Shown here piece by piece: positions 1 to 9,721 of a DNA stretch of 64,000 bases (the stretch's first letter is position 1; each line of letters starts with the position of its first letter). The stretch spans positions 2,790,001-2,854,000 of the forward strand of contig OZ244626.1 in the NCBI GenBank assembly GCA_965218495.1, read 5' to 3'. The position numbers and the translations under genes were made by a program. The stretch comes from G965218495 sp965218495. Its GTDB lineage: Bacteria > Bacteroidota > Rhodothermia > Rhodothermales > Bin80. The notes beneath the pieces were generated by a model. It was not told the DNA's origin, did no database searches, and worked only from the letters and a program-made list of their open reading frames with translations.

Positions 1-2
1 AG

Positions 3-1283
3 GTGGATGACGCGGGCTCAGGTTACAACACTGCGCAATTCTACGGGGTAGCCAAAAAGCCCGGATCTCCCGAATACATAGGTGGCACTCAAGATAACGG
101 TACGTGGCAGTCGCTTGATAACCCGGACAACAGGCGCGGGTGGGTACAACGGCTCGGCGGCGACGGGTTTGAAGCGGTATGGCACGCGACTGATCCAGAT
201 AAGCTTATGGGATCGGTTCAGTACAGCCTAATAGTGCGATCTGTTGACGGTGGTACAACTTGGCAAGAATCACGGCCTTACGACCAAAGCAAGGGACAAT
301 TCCTTACCACTATTGGGAGCTCTGACATGGCCCCCAACAACGTCTATACTTCCAAGAAAGATGGCGTCTGGTATTCCAGAGACTTTGGAGAGACCTGGAC
401 CTTAACACCAATCACAGAACATTGGGGCTTCGGCCACAGCAAGGTTCGGGTCTCAATTGCGGACACCAACGTGGTATGGGCGGGGTCCGGTATGGATTCT
501 GACCCATGGATTAATAACAGGCTTCATGTCTCTAGAGACAGGGGCGAATCGTTCGAAGCAACGTCCTTACCCGCTACGAATCGGCCACCGGAGACCTATA
601 TCTCAGGGCTTGCGACGCATCCCACGGAGACAGGCACCGCATATGCGCTGTTTTCGCGCTACAGCCATCCTAAGGTTCTGGAAACAAAGGATTTCGGGCA
701 GACTTGGAATGACCTATCAGGTTTTGATGCGTCGGGCGTAAGCACGAATGGATTTCCCGATGTGGCCGTGTACGAATTACTTGTGATGCCACACGCAACC
801 AATGTCATGTGGGTAGGCACTGACATAGGCCTCTTTAAGTCGAGGAGCTATGGCATGGAGTGGAACTACGCGCACAACGGCCTGCCGGCCGTGGCCGTAT
901 GGCGGATAAAGGTCCGGGATGACGAGGTGGTCGTTGGTACGCACGGTCGCGGTGTGTGGACCGTTCCGCTAGGAGAGGTTGACGTCGCAATAGAAGAGGT
1001 TTCAGATGAGCTGCCCTCTGGGTTTAGCCTTGCACAGAACTACCCGAATCCATTCAACGCCGCTACGACCATTCAATTTACGGTGCCTAACGAAGCACAG
1101 GTACGGCTAACCGTTTTTGACGCAGTTGGGCGGAAGGTGTCCGTGCTTACCGACCAAGTCTACCCGCCCGGCATGCACGAGTTGAATTGGAATGCCAACG
1201 CCTATGCAAGTGGCACATATTTCTACCGCATGGAGTCGGAAGGTAAAGTCATCCACACGCAAAAGATGATGCTCGTGAAATGA
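3..1283 (+). CDS. Secreted BNR/sortilin-like repeat protein with T9SS sorting domain (5' partial)
   Basis: The reading frame is open to the left edge of the window, so the N-terminus is missing; 426 residues are visible. The body contains repeated Asp-box-like turns (for example SVDGGTTWQES, SRDFGETWTL, SRDRGESFEA, TKDFGQTWNDL), typical of BNR/sortilin-type beta-propellers found in sialidase-like and xyloglucanase-like proteins. A linker leads to a C-terminal domain beginning near residue 344 with NYPNPFN and ending in a short basic-hydrophobic tail (KMMLVK), the usual look of a T9SS type A sorting domain. The protein is therefore probably exported across the outer membrane by the T9SS. The substrate cannot be told. 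The repeat type and the sorting domain are clear; any enzymatic activity is unknown. Confidence 0.85.
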   Translation: MDDAGSGYNTAQFYGVAKKPGSPEYIGGTQDNGTWQSLDNPDNRRGWVQRLGGDGFEAVWHATDPDKLMGSVQYSLIVRSVDGGTTWQESRPYDQSKGQFLTTIGSSDMAPNNVYTSKKDGVWYSRDFGETWTLTPITEHWGFGHSKVRVSIADTNVVWAGSGMDSDPWINNRLHVSRDRGESFEATSLPATNRPPETYISGLATHPTETGTAYALFSRYSHPKVLETKDFGQTWNDLSGFDASGVSTNGFPDVAVYELLVMPHATNVMWVGTDIGLFKSRSYGMEWNYAHNGLPAVAVWRIKVRDDEVVVGTHGRGVWTVPLGEVDVAIEEVSDELPSGFSLAQNYPNPFNAATTIQFTVPNEAQVRLTVFDAVGRKVSVLTDQVYPPGMHELNWNANAYASGTYFYRMESEGKVIHTQKMMLVK

Positions 1284-1724
1284 TGTAGTATACGGCGTAC
1301 TCGTGCTGGCCCGAAATTCCGCGGACGGGTGCATGCTTTGGATCTGAGGCTGTTGTAAATGTCAACCTTCGCCGGGCCGGAGTTGCCCCAAAGCTGAACT
1401 CTATAGTGTTCGGGGCACCAGGCAAGCTGGGTTGACTATGCTGTTCTCAACTTTTTACGCATGTTGCCGCCGCAAATCGACCATCACTCCCGCAATCCAG
1501 AGGGGCGGACACGTTGATATGTGCAGGCCAGCGCCGATTTGACAAAGCCCGGGGTCCTCCAAAAGGGCCGAAAAACGAATTGTGCAAGAGGCTCACGCGC
1601 ACCCGCTTTTCGGCCGGCGTGTTGTAGCTGCTGAGTGTCGGGAGGCACAATTTCCCACATACCGGTCCATGATGCATAGGCTGCAGGCTTGCGAGAGCAC
1701 AGCACTCGATGGCCCGCTCATGTG
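1284..1724. other. Intergenic stretch without a recognisable gene
   Basis: These 440 bases lie between the end of the secreted repeat protein and the end of the convergent propeller lipoprotein. Only short open frames of no recognisable family are present. No clear hairpin followed by a T-run was found. Confidence 0.5.
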
Positions 1725-2762
1725 CTAAGGCCGAAGCCTAAATACTGTCCCTAGAGTATCCGAGAGGGCAAAGAAATAGTTGCCTGCAATGTCCATATCC
1801 CGCCATCGACCCGGTACCTCGAATGAGTGCCGGTAAGATCCGTCGTCGGCAGAGTATACGTCAATTACCGTGGCTTTCCGTTCGACGGACAGAGGACGAG
1901 AGTCCATGTACAGTTTTCCATTGTGATACGCTAGGAAGCTCTTCGCCACGACGCGCACTCCAGGCCGCTCCATCGGTGGAAAACCTTCTACATTGTATGT
2001 TTCCACTGTCGGGGGATCCACCTGGTCCAAAGTTTCCCGCGCATAGACGACTTCACCAGAATCTGAAAAGCGCGCGATAAATCCGAAGTGCCTCGGACTG
2101 TACACCAGATCATTGCCAACTGTCGTGATTTCACCGCTTGACTGAAATAGAGACAGATCGGACGTACCAAAGGTGTAAAGAGGCTTGCCCGGCGCATCCG
2201 CAATGCCAAACAAACGGCCGTCCGCATTGTAGCCCACGGGCATGAAATAGTACCGCCCATCTTCCGTCAGAGCCGTGCGGGATGGCTGAAAATCCAGTCT
2301 GTTGGTTACTAGCAGGTCTCCCGCTGGTCCGAATCGGATAACCGCAGGGAGGGAGGCGTCGGGGACCACGACATTGCCTGCCCCGTCAATGGAAGGAGCC
2401 ATCGGATTTTGGAATTCGCCGGGTCCTTGTCCTTGTCCCTGTCCATACGTCCCTACGAGCTGCCCTGCCACGTCAAACCTCTTAACCAGGAAGTCGCCGT
2501 AATCCGTTACGTAGCTGGTGCCGTCTTTACGGCCTCTAATTATCAGCGGCCGGTAGAGTGGGTGGTCGCCTGGCCTGCCGAGAGTAGCAATAGTGTCTAC
2601 ATCGATTTCCTTCCATTCGCGTGAGGTTGACCGCTGCTCGTAAATCGCAAACTGAAACCCCTCAATTTGGCTTAGTGCCAAGTCCGTTACACGCTGCTCT
2701 TCCGTGTTGCAGGCAGTGAGCGTGGCTAGGAGGGCTAAGGTTATACTGGGGACTACGCGCAT
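1725..2762 (-). CDS. 6-bladed beta-propeller lipoprotein
   Basis: 345 residues starting with a lipoprotein signal peptide: a basic start, a hydrophobic core and a lipobox LTAC with the acceptor Cys near residue 18. The body has NHL/6-bladed-propeller style repeats, with phrases such as VKRFDVAGQLVGTYG, GPGEFQNPMAPSIDGAGN and VIRFGPAGDLLV. Proteins of this kind are common in Bacteroidota and Rhodothermota as exported, lipid-anchored propellers of unknown ligand. A short low-complexity run (GQGQGQGPGEF) precedes one blade and is probably an expanded version of the common GKGPGEF turn. The gene is single and convergent with its left neighbour. The fold is fairly secure; the function is unknown. 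Confidence 0.8.
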   Translation of the reverse strand: MRVVPSITLALLATLTACNTEEQRVTDLALSQIEGFQFAIYEQRSTSREWKEIDVDTIATLGRPGDHPLYRPLIIRGRKDGTSYVTDYGDFLVKRFDVAGQLVGTYGQGQGQGPGEFQNPMAPSIDGAGNVVVPDASLPAVIRFGPAGDLLVTNRLDFQPSRTALTEDGRYYFMPVGYNADGRLFGIADAPGKPLYTFGTSDLSLFQSSGEITTVGNDLVYSPRHFGFIARFSDSGEVVYARETLDQVDPPTVETYNVEGFPPMERPGVRVVAKSFLAYHNGKLYMDSRPLSVERKATVIDVYSADDGSYRHSFEVPGRWRDMDIAGNYFFALSDTLGTVFRLRP

Positions 2763-3332
2763 GACTATGGGCTTGGATGGATACTCAGCGGTTAGCTAAA
2801 CGGAAGGCAGGGTACGCAGTCCGCGAAAGGACTGAAATGGCGACGCCCCCACTGGATTGTTGAGCGTGGGTGTAGGACCCGATGTAGTCTGGTGGAGACG
2901 ACATTCGATAAGGCTGTGCAACCCATATGCGCTGGTGGAGCCGCGCACAGGTTCGCAAGAATTTGTGCATTGGGAATCCGTTGTGAGCCCCGAAAAAACT
3001 CCATATCCCGGGCGCCGTCCACCAATGAACCTGACCCGAGTGCGTCCAGTGAGTCTAGTTGCGGAAGGGGCGCGTGAATGCGCTGTATTGGTAGGTAGCA
3101 AACGAGCAGTACCCTCTCCATGTTGCAATTCGGCCTTACGGTGGATGCTCGGGCTCTGCCGGCTCTTGCATTCGCTGCGAAGCCGGCTCGCCGGAGTATT
3201 GGCCGGGGTGCACATGGGTGTTCAGGGCAGAGGCAGGATGAGAAACCCTGTCGGTGCGGTAGCAGGGAGCAATGGACATTCTTGCGCGAACGCGTTGGTA
3301 TTTTGGGTGGTGTTCGTTTACCCCAGAATTGG
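2763..3332. other. Intergenic stretch, no gene recognised
   Basis: About 570 bases between the divergent propeller lipoprotein and the decayed oxidoreductase. Several overlapping open frames of 60-160 codons run on both strands, but their composition (Arg/Pro/Ser/Cys-rich) is that of non-coding GC-rich DNA and none resembles a family I know. It should hold promoters for both neighbours; I cannot point to one with confidence. Confidence 0.45.
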
Positions 3333-4635
3333 TTGACTCCTTCAAGAAGAGCCTTCATCAAGCAGTCCGCAGTGCTGCTCAGTTCCGCAACCCTTGCCGG
3401 ACCATGGATCCAGACGCGCAAGGTGGCCCCCAGCGACACCATGCGCATTGGCGCCGTTGGCATCAACGGCATGGGCTGGACCAACGTTCGGACTCACCTG
3501 AATATACCAGAGGTGGAAGTTGTGGCCCTGTGCGATGTGGACAACTCTGTCCTGGAAAGGCGGGCAGGCGAGCTGAGGGAGATGACGGGCGGCAAAGTCG
3601 GCCTTTACAAAGATTACCGCGCCCTGCTTGACGATAAGGACATTGACGCCATAGTCGTCGCTACACCGGACCACCCACTGGCACCCCCTTATCACCATGC
3701 ATGCCTGCCAGGCGGGCAAGGACGTGTTCGTTGAGAAGCCGCTGGCCAACTCCATTGGAGAGTGCAATGCCATGGTCGCGGCCGCCAAACACTACGGGCG
3801 CGTAGTCCGCGTGGGCCAGTGGCAGCGGAGCGGCCCGCATTGGGACGAAGCCATAGCGTTCGTTCAGTCCGGGAAGCTCGGTACCAGTCGCACGGCAAAG
3901 GCATGGGCGTACCAGGGCTGAATGAAGAACATCCCCGTGCGCCCGGACAAGGAAACGCCGGAGGGCGTGGACTAGGACCTGTGGCTAGGACCGGCGCCGA
4001 CGCGGCCGTTTAACCCGAACCGGTTTCATTTCACGTTTCGCTGGTTTTGGGACTATGCCGGTGGTCTGATGACCGACTGGGGCGTACACCTGATCGACAT
4101 GGTGCTCTACGGCATGGACGCAGTCTCGCCAAAGTCCGTCCTGTCGGCCGGTGGGGCGTTTGCCTATCCGGATGGAGGAATGGAGACCCCCGACACGCAG
4201 CAGGCCATCTTCGAATACGATGGGTTCTCAATGATCTGGGAACATGCGGCGGGCATCGACAACGGCCCCTATGGGCGCAAGCACGGCGTAGCCTTCATCG
4301 GCAATAACGGCACGCTCGTGGCCGACCGCGCCGGATGGGAAGTCATTCCCGAAGGAGAAAGGATGGCAGCCGCCAAGCACGCCAAGCCAATGGAGCCCCA
4401 CCTGGACCGGCATACAGCGAACTTCGTCGATTGTATCAAGAGCCGCGCAGAACCGAACTGCCCGCCCGAAACGGCCTGGCTGGCGGCAGTGAATGCGCAC
4501 CTTGGCAATGTCGCCTTCAAAACGGGGCGCAAAGTGCATTGGGATCACGCAACGCACACCTTAAAGGGCGACGAAGAGGCCAATAGGCTAGTTCTTGCCC
4601 ACTACCGCGAGCCGTGGACGCTTCCCTCCATTTAG
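3333..4635 (+). pseudogene. Gfo/Idh/MocA-family oxidoreductase, broken by a frameshift and two stops
   Basis: A Tat-type signal (SRRAFIKQSAVLL) is followed by a Rossmann start (MRIGAVGINGMGW), the ATPDH motif, the EKP motif (GKDVFVEKPLAN) and the C-terminal domain with WGVHLIDM. This is the standard layout of exported NAD(P)-dependent sugar oxidoreductases. Three lesions break it. One extra C in a C-run at 3684-3688 moves the frame from HPLAP to MHACQAGKD. A TGA at 3919-3921 stands where Trp is expected (AYQG-stop-MKNIP). A TAG at 3973-3975 stands where Tyr is expected (GVD-stop-DLWLGP). The only in-frame start before the Tat signal is TTG at 3333, possibly a decayed ATG. All other conserved motifs survive, so inactivation looks recent unless the assembly is wrong here. 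Confidence 0.85.
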
Positions 4636-4651
4636 GACTGCTTTCAGGCAG

Positions 4652-5572
4652 CTAACGCTTGGGAATAAACTGCCGCAGGTAGTCCGCGCTTTGGCGCAGC
4701 GCAGCCTTGCGCGCTGTGAGAGACCCTTCGAAGGCGCGGTCCTCGACCTCTACGCATACGGGACCCCGGTAGCCGGCATCGGTCAGCATCGAAAAGAATC
4801 GTCCCCAGTGCACATCGCCCATGCCCGGCAGTTTGGGGGTATGGAATTCGTTGGGCGTAGCCATGATGCCCACCTCGTTCAGCCGGTCCCGGTCCAGGCA
4901 TGCGTCTTTGGCGTGCACATGAAAGAGCTTGCCGCTGAACTCCCGCAGCGGACGCAGATAGTCCATATGCTGCCAGATCATGTGGGAGGGATCATAGTTC
5001 AGCCCGAAATGCCCACTGTCAATTTCGCTGAACATGCGGCGCCAGATGGCAGGAGAATGCGCCAAATTCTTGCCAGAAGGCCACTCGTCGGCCGTGAAAT
5101 ACATCGGGCAGTTTTCGATTCCGATGCGGACATTCTGCTCCTCGGCGTATTGGACCAGCGGACGCCAGACCTCCAGAAATCGAGGCCAGTTTTCCTGGAC
5201 GGTCTCAGCCGGGTCCCTCCCGACAAACGTGTTCACGGTGCCAAGTCCCAGGCATCGTGCCGCACGGATCATGGCTCTGATCTGCTCAATGTAGACGGCG
5301 GCCTCCTCCTTGTCCGCGCAGAGTGGGTTAGGGTAGTACCCCAGGGCGCTGATGCTGACCCCCGTGCTTCGGGCGAGCTGCCGCACACTGGCCGCGTCCG
5401 CATCCGAAAAGTGCTGGACATCAATGTGGGTCACGCCAGCATAGCGGCGCGTAGCTTTGCCGACCGGCCAGCACATGAGCTCAACGCAGTCATAGCCCGC
5501 GTGCTGGGCGACGGAAAAGACCTCTTCCAGGCTGCACTCTGGAAGAATGGCACTGACAAATCCAAGTTGCAT
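4652..5572 (-). CDS. Sugar phosphate isomerase/epimerase (xylose isomerase-like TIM barrel)
   Basis: 306 residues from the ATG at 5572. A longer reading to 5665 adds 31 basic residues that do not fit the family, and the barrel begins directly with MQLGFVSAILPE. Visible features are an early strand with ELMCWP, a helix with GVSISALGYYPNP, GLGTVNTFVGRD, GIENCPM, the metal-site stretch FGLNYDPSHMIWQ, HVHAKD and GMGDVHWGRFF, then VCVEVED. These are the acidic and His metal ligands of AP-endonuclease-2/xylose-isomerase-like barrels. The neighbours on either side are an oxidoreductase and a dehydrogenase, so it likely belongs to a sugar or polyol catabolic cluster. The exact substrate is unknown. 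Confidence 0.9.
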   Translation of the reverse strand: MQLGFVSAILPECSLEEVFSVAQHAGYDCVELMCWPVGKATRRYAGVTHIDVQHFSDADAASVRQLARSTGVSISALGYYPNPLCADKEEAAVYIEQIRAMIRAARCLGLGTVNTFVGRDPAETVQENWPRFLEVWRPLVQYAEEQNVRIGIENCPMYFTADEWPSGKNLAHSPAIWRRMFSEIDSGHFGLNYDPSHMIWQHMDYLRPLREFSGKLFHVHAKDACLDRDRLNEVGIMATPNEFHTPKLPGMGDVHWGRFFSMLTDAGYRGPVCVEVEDRAFEGSLTARKAALRQSADYLRQFIPKR

Positions 5573-5594
5573 GAATTCCCGGGTATGTTTTCGA

Positions 5595-6518
5595 CTAGAG
5601 TTGCCTGTTCGCCTCACTGGCAGCGCAAAAGGCGGCAAACGTTGCCGGCGTGATGGGTACGTCAAAGACGCGGCGAATCACGCTGGACCATCCGTGCAAG
5701 AAATAGTGCCATCCGTCGGTCACTTGCAGGGCGCGTGAGTCTCTTTGCGCCAGTGCCTGCTGCAAGAAGCGACGCTCACCGCGATAGTTGAGCTCCCAGG
5801 CGGCTCCGCCCTCCGGAAACACCACCGCATTGGTAATGGGTGACCCCGGCAGGTCTTTCCCCATGCCCGTAGCATTGATCACCATCGAATGCGGCGGCAG
5901 CGAAGCTACGAGCGCGTCGTTGTCGAGCTGCGATTCGCTAAGCAAGTAAACAATCTTCATTCCGGCTACGGACAGGGGCTTGGCCACTGCTTCGCAGTGC
6001 GCCAGGTTGTCCTCACGGATGTCGACGATGGTGAGCCTGCGCGGGCGCCATCGCGCCTCAGTCAGCAGATGGAGCAGCAGTGCAACGGAAGCCCCGCCCC
6101 CACCCAAGGACAGAATCTCGGCGCCCGCATGCCGCCGCCAATAGTGCGGCCCCACAAAGTGCGCCATAGCGAGCCCGCTGTTTGCCGGGTCGCAGGCATC
6201 GCCCCACAGCCTTCCGTCTCGTTTGTAGAGCGCGGATACTTCCTGGCATAGCCGCGCCTGCGGCGTAAAGCTGTCAATGAGGTCGGCAGCCGCGCGTACC
6301 ACACTGAGTTTGTGAGAGGTGATAAGCGCACCCTTCACGCTGGCATCCACCTTCAGTGCCTGCACGGACACACGATGCAGCTCAAGTGCGCGGCCCAACG
6401 GAATATCTACGCCCTCCAGCGTTGCGCCCTCCAGCCCCAACACTTCTGCCCAGTGCGGAAACAGCCTAAACGCCATAGAGCCCGCCGTCCGCACCCCAAA
6501 GAATTGCATTCGCACCAT
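5595..6518 (-). CDS. Shikimate/quinate dehydrogenase-like NADP-binding enzyme
   Basis: About 307 residues. The N-terminal substrate domain carries the signature KGALITSHK, which corresponds to the shikimate-binding and catalytic Lys region. The C-terminal Rossmann domain has LGGGGASVALLLHL, TIVDIR and MVINATGMGKDLPGSP. The match to AroE is in layout rather than in every motif, so the true substrate may be another hydroxy-acid or a sugar-derived acid. The adjacent isomerase, oxidoreductases and sulfatase favour a catabolic role. Three start codons lie close together (TTG at 6530, ATG at 6518, ATG at 6509). I chose the first ATG because a short purine-rich GGTAGG element precedes it; 6509 is equally possible. 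Confidence 0.75.
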   Translation of the reverse strand: MVRMQFFGVRTAGSMAFRLFPHWAEVLGLEGATLEGVDIPLGRALELHRVSVQALKVDASVKGALITSHKLSVVRAAADLIDSFTPQARLCQEVSALYKRDGRLWGDACDPANSGLAMAHFVGPHYWRRHAGAEILSLGGGGASVALLLHLLTEARWRPRRLTIVDIREDNLAHCEAVAKPLSVAGMKIVYLLSESQLDNDALVASLPPHSMVINATGMGKDLPGSPITNAVVFPEGGAAWELNYRGERRFLQQALAQRDSRALQVTDGWHYFLHGWSSVIRRVFDVPITPATFAAFCAASEANRQL

Positions 6519-6584
6519 GTTTCCTACCAAGCTTGGCCGCCAAGACCTAAATTAGGTGCACGGTCTTTCCATTGCCAAAACTCC

Positions 6585-8231
6585 ATGCATAGGCTCATTC
6601 TACTTTGCGCTCTGCTCTTCTTAGGTGCCTGCGGCGCAGCTCCAACGCACTCTCCAGACTACGACTCGCTCAACCTTCCAGATCGGCCCAACATCCTTTG
6701 GATTGTCGCCGAGGATCTCAGCCCGTACCTCGCCGCCTACGGCGACTCCACGGTTCATACGCCGAACTTGGATCGCTTGTCGCAGGAAGGGGTGACCTTT
6801 TCCAATATGTACTCCGTTTCGGGCGTATGCGCGCCCAGCCGCTTCTCGATTGCGACAGGAATTTACACCGCCACGGGTACTGCGCAGCATATGCGAACGA
6901 CTATGCGCCCAGCGTACCACGAGAAGACCGGGATCCCGCCGTACGAGGCGGTGCCACCACCAGAGGTCCGCTTCATGAGCGAAATCCTGCGTAAGCACGG
7001 ATACTACGCGACCAACAATGCGAAGCGGGATTACCAGATGAAGGCTCCGGTGACAGCTTGGGACGAGAGCAGCAACAGGGCGCACTGGCGCAACAGGCCG
7101 GCGGACACGCCCTTCTTTTCCATCTTCAACTTTGGCGTTACGCACGAGTCGCGGGTCTGGACCCGGGCCAACGACTCGCTGCGCGTACCGGCTGACCTGG
7201 AAGTGCCGGTCCCACCGTACCTGCCGGACACCGAGCCCGTGCTCCGCGACATTCGCCGCGTATACTCCAACCTCAAGCTGCTGGATGAGCGCGTAGGAGA
7301 CCTCCTTGCGCAGTTGGAAGCCGACGGACTGATGGATGAGACGATCATCTTCTTCTACGCGGACCATGGTGGGCCACTGCCACGCCAGAAGCGGCAGTTG
7401 TACGACTCCGGCCTCCATGTGCCGCTGATTGTCCGCTTCCCTGATGCCCAGCTGGGTGGCATGCGCGATGACCAACTGGTCAGCTTTGTGGACTTGGCAC
7501 CCACGACCTTTTCACTGGCCGGCATCACGCTGCCGGGCTACCTGGAAGGGCAGGCATTTCTTGGAATGCAGCGGGCAAGGGTGCCGCGCACGTACATCCA
7601 TGCCGCAGCGGACCGCTTCGACTCGGAATACGACACCAAGCGGGCCGTTCGCGATAGGCGGTACAAGTACCTGCAGAATCTGCGGCCTGATCTAGGCTAC
7701 TACCTGGCCGTCACGTATCGGGAGCAGATGGCTACGATGCAGGAGCTCATCCGTCTCCGTGACGCAGGCGCCCTGAATGAGGCCCAGAGTCAGTGGTTCA
7801 GACCGTCAAAGGAAAAAGAGGAACTCTTTGACACGTGGGAAGACCCGCATGAGCTGCGGAGTGTGGCCGCGGACCCGGCGCACGCGGAAAAGCTGGAAGA
7901 GCTGCGCAAAGAGCTTGACCGCTGGATGGCCCAAACCCAAGACCCCGGCGCAACCGACGAGCGGACCTTGGTCGAGAAGATCTGGCCCAACATGGTTCAG
8001 CCCGCCACAGCCGCACCCATTCTGGGGACAGAAGGCGAGGCCGTGACGCTATCCTCGGACACCGAGGGTGCCTCCATCGGCTACCAACTGCTGCTGGAAG
8101 GCGAAGTGCTTGGCCCTGTGTGGCAGGTGTATTTCGGGCCCATCTTCCTGGCTGAACACGTCTCGCTCTCCGCCATCGCGCACCGGCTGGGCTATGCGCC
8201 GAGCGATACGGTGACGTTTCGGATCCCCTAG
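6585..8231 (+). CDS. Type I sulfatase lipoprotein
   Basis: 548 residues from the ATG at 6585, which opens a lipoprotein signal (MHRLILLCALLFLGAC). The mature protein starts with the alkaline-phosphatase-superfamily strand RPNILWIVAEDLSPYL. Next come HTPNLDRLSQEGVTF and the sulfatase signature CAPSR, with Cys82 as the residue converted to formylglycine, then the metal-site stretch FYADHGGPLPRQK. The enzyme should remove sulfate esters from a sugar or polysaccharide in the periplasm or at the surface, and needs a formylglycine-generating enzyme that is not in the window. About 70 residues beyond the usual sulfatase core form an extra beta-rich tail of unclear role. The stop codon shares a CTAG with the convergent oxidoreductase. 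Confidence 0.93.
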   Translation: MHRLILLCALLFLGACGAAPTHSPDYDSLNLPDRPNILWIVAEDLSPYLAAYGDSTVHTPNLDRLSQEGVTFSNMYSVSGVCAPSRFSIATGIYTATGTAQHMRTTMRPAYHEKTGIPPYEAVPPPEVRFMSEILRKHGYYATNNAKRDYQMKAPVTAWDESSNRAHWRNRPADTPFFSIFNFGVTHESRVWTRANDSLRVPADLEVPVPPYLPDTEPVLRDIRRVYSNLKLLDERVGDLLAQLEADGLMDETIIFFYADHGGPLPRQKRQLYDSGLHVPLIVRFPDAQLGGMRDDQLVSFVDLAPTTFSLAGITLPGYLEGQAFLGMQRARVPRTYIHAAADRFDSEYDTKRAVRDRRYKYLQNLRPDLGYYLAVTYREQMATMQELIRLRDAGALNEAQSQWFRPSKEKEELFDTWEDPHELRSVAADPAHAEKLEELRKELDRWMAQTQDPGATDERTLVEKIWPNMVQPATAAPILGTEGEAVTLSSDTEGASIGYQLLLEGEVLGPVWQVYFGPIFLAEHVSLSAIAHRLGYAPSDTVTFRIP

Positions 8232-9721
8232 AGCTCCCAGCCCGGCCGGTATTCGCGCGTCAGATAGGCATTTGCCTCATCGTCATTGGTGAATGCCATC
8301 GCTTCTGCATCCCACATGAGGTGCTTGCCGGTTCGCAGTGCCACAGCAGCAAGGCAAGTGGCCTCAGCCAGGTTCTTGATGTTTATGAAGCTCCCACGGC
8401 TCTGCTTCCCTTCCTTCATCGCGCCCATATACTCATCGACGGGATCCACGACGTCCTCTTCGTTTCTTGCCGCTGGCATAGATCCGGCCAGCGCCTTCAT
8501 ACGGCCCTCTGGCAAGAGTCGGAACTCTTCCGCCAGGAAGCTGCCCAAGATCGTTCCGTACTCGCCGACGTACAGGACACCTTCATGCGGCAACGGCTCG
8601 CCATAGCGCAACAGCCCCTTGGCTAGACGTGGCTTCATCCCACCATCGTACCAGAAGATATCCATGTCTTTGTGCTCAAAGTGGACCGTGCTGGCGGAGG
8701 GAAAGCCTACGTTGGAGCGGCGCCATTGGCACTGATTGCCTACGATGACACAACCGGTAGCGGGCGTCGCGCTGACACTTACGACAGGACCCGGATCAAG
8801 CATGCGGTAGGTGCGCCACAGGCTGTAGTTGCCCATGTCGCCCAAGCACCCCGCGCCAAAGTCGTACCAGCCTCTGAAAAGCGCATGCGTGTAGTCCAGG
8901 TGGTATGGGCGGTGAGGAACGCATCCGAGCCAAAGGTCCCATTCAAACCCTTTGGGGATCTTCATGGGTTCGGACGGATTCTCCATCCACCCCTGTGGCC
9001 AGACAGGGCGATTCGACCAGTTGTGCACCTCTTTCACCTTCCCGATGACGCCGGCGTGAAGCCACTCCTTAAGCTGGTAGAAGGACGGATCGTTGTTCCA
9101 CGCCATCAGGTGCGTGGTCACGCCCGTTTCCCTGGCGACCTCTACGCATTTATTCACCTCATAGCACACATTGGCCAGCGTCTTGTGGGCTACCACGTGC
9201 TTGCCCGCCCGCATCGCGTGGATGTTTACGGCGCCATGCAAATGATCCGGGGTCATGTCGATCACTACGTCAACATCCTCGGATTCGGCCAGCATGTCGC
9301 GATAGTCGACGTAGGGCTTGCAGCCATTGTAGCTGCCCTTCTCGCGCGTCGCGGCATAGTGGTGCTCAATGAGCTCCCTGCCCGCTTCACGGCCAGCACG
9401 TATCCCGGTTTCACTACCCCAATTGGGGTTGTTCATAAACTGGCGAATGCGGTTGCGCACGCCGTGTGGGCTCCAGTCGCGGTAGTCGTCGGAATCCTTG
9501 TTGGGATCGCAGACAGCTACCAGTTGGAGATCCTCTCGTGGTAGCCAATCGAACATAAGCTGCCGGAGCGCTTGCGTGCCACTCCCGACTAGTGCGGCAT
9601 TTAGCCTGTCGCTGGGCGCGACGAATCCTGGGCCACCCAGGACACGGCGTGGAAGAACGGTGGCTGCGGAGACACCTGCTGCGGTAGCCAGGAACTGGCG
9701 GCGACTAAAGGCGGTGGACAT
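8228..9721 (-). CDS. Tat-exported Gfo/Idh/MocA-family oxidoreductase
   Basis: 497 residues with a Tat signal (FSRRQFLATAAG). The Rossmann turn VGSGTQA lies at about residues 45-51, followed by VCDPN, a long insertion (about residues 80-135) and MTPDHLHG. The usual EKP motif is replaced by HKT (GKHVVAHKTLAN) with the catalytic Lys near residue 180 kept. Large family members of this type are abundant in Bacteroidota and Planctomycetes next to sulfatases and glycosidases. The reaction is probably NAD(P)-dependent oxidation or reduction of a sugar; the substrate is unknown. It is divergent from the TIM-barrel gene at 9837 across 115 bases that must hold both promoters. Its 3' end overlaps the sulfatase by four bases. 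Confidence 0.92.
   Translation of the reverse strand: MSTAFSRRQFLATAAGVSAATVLPRRVLGGPGFVAPSDRLNAALVGSGTQALRQLMFDWLPREDLQLVAVCDPNKDSDDYRDWSPHGVRNRIRQFMNNPNWGSETGIRAGREAGRELIEHHYAATREKGSYNGCKPYVDYRDMLAESEDVDVVIDMTPDHLHGAVNIHAMRAGKHVVAHKTLANVCYEVNKCVEVARETGVTTHLMAWNNDPSFYQLKEWLHAGVIGKVKEVHNWSNRPVWPQGWMENPSEPMKIPKGFEWDLWLGCVPHRPYHLDYTHALFRGWYDFGAGCLGDMGNYSLWRTYRMLDPGPVVSVSATPATGCVIVGNQCQWRRSNVGFPSASTVHFEHKDMDIFWYDGGMKPRLAKGLLRYGEPLPHEGVLYVGEYGTILGSFLAEEFRLLPEGRMKALAGSMPAARNEEDVVDPVDEYMGAMKEGKQSRGSFINIKNLAEATCLAAVALRTGKHLMWDAEAMAFTNDDEANAYLTREYRPGWEL

Noticed and set aside
4595..5653. 352-codon plus-strand frame opposite the TIM-barrel gene
   Set aside because: It is the antisense shadow of the clear isomerase gene at 4652-5572 and has no family features.
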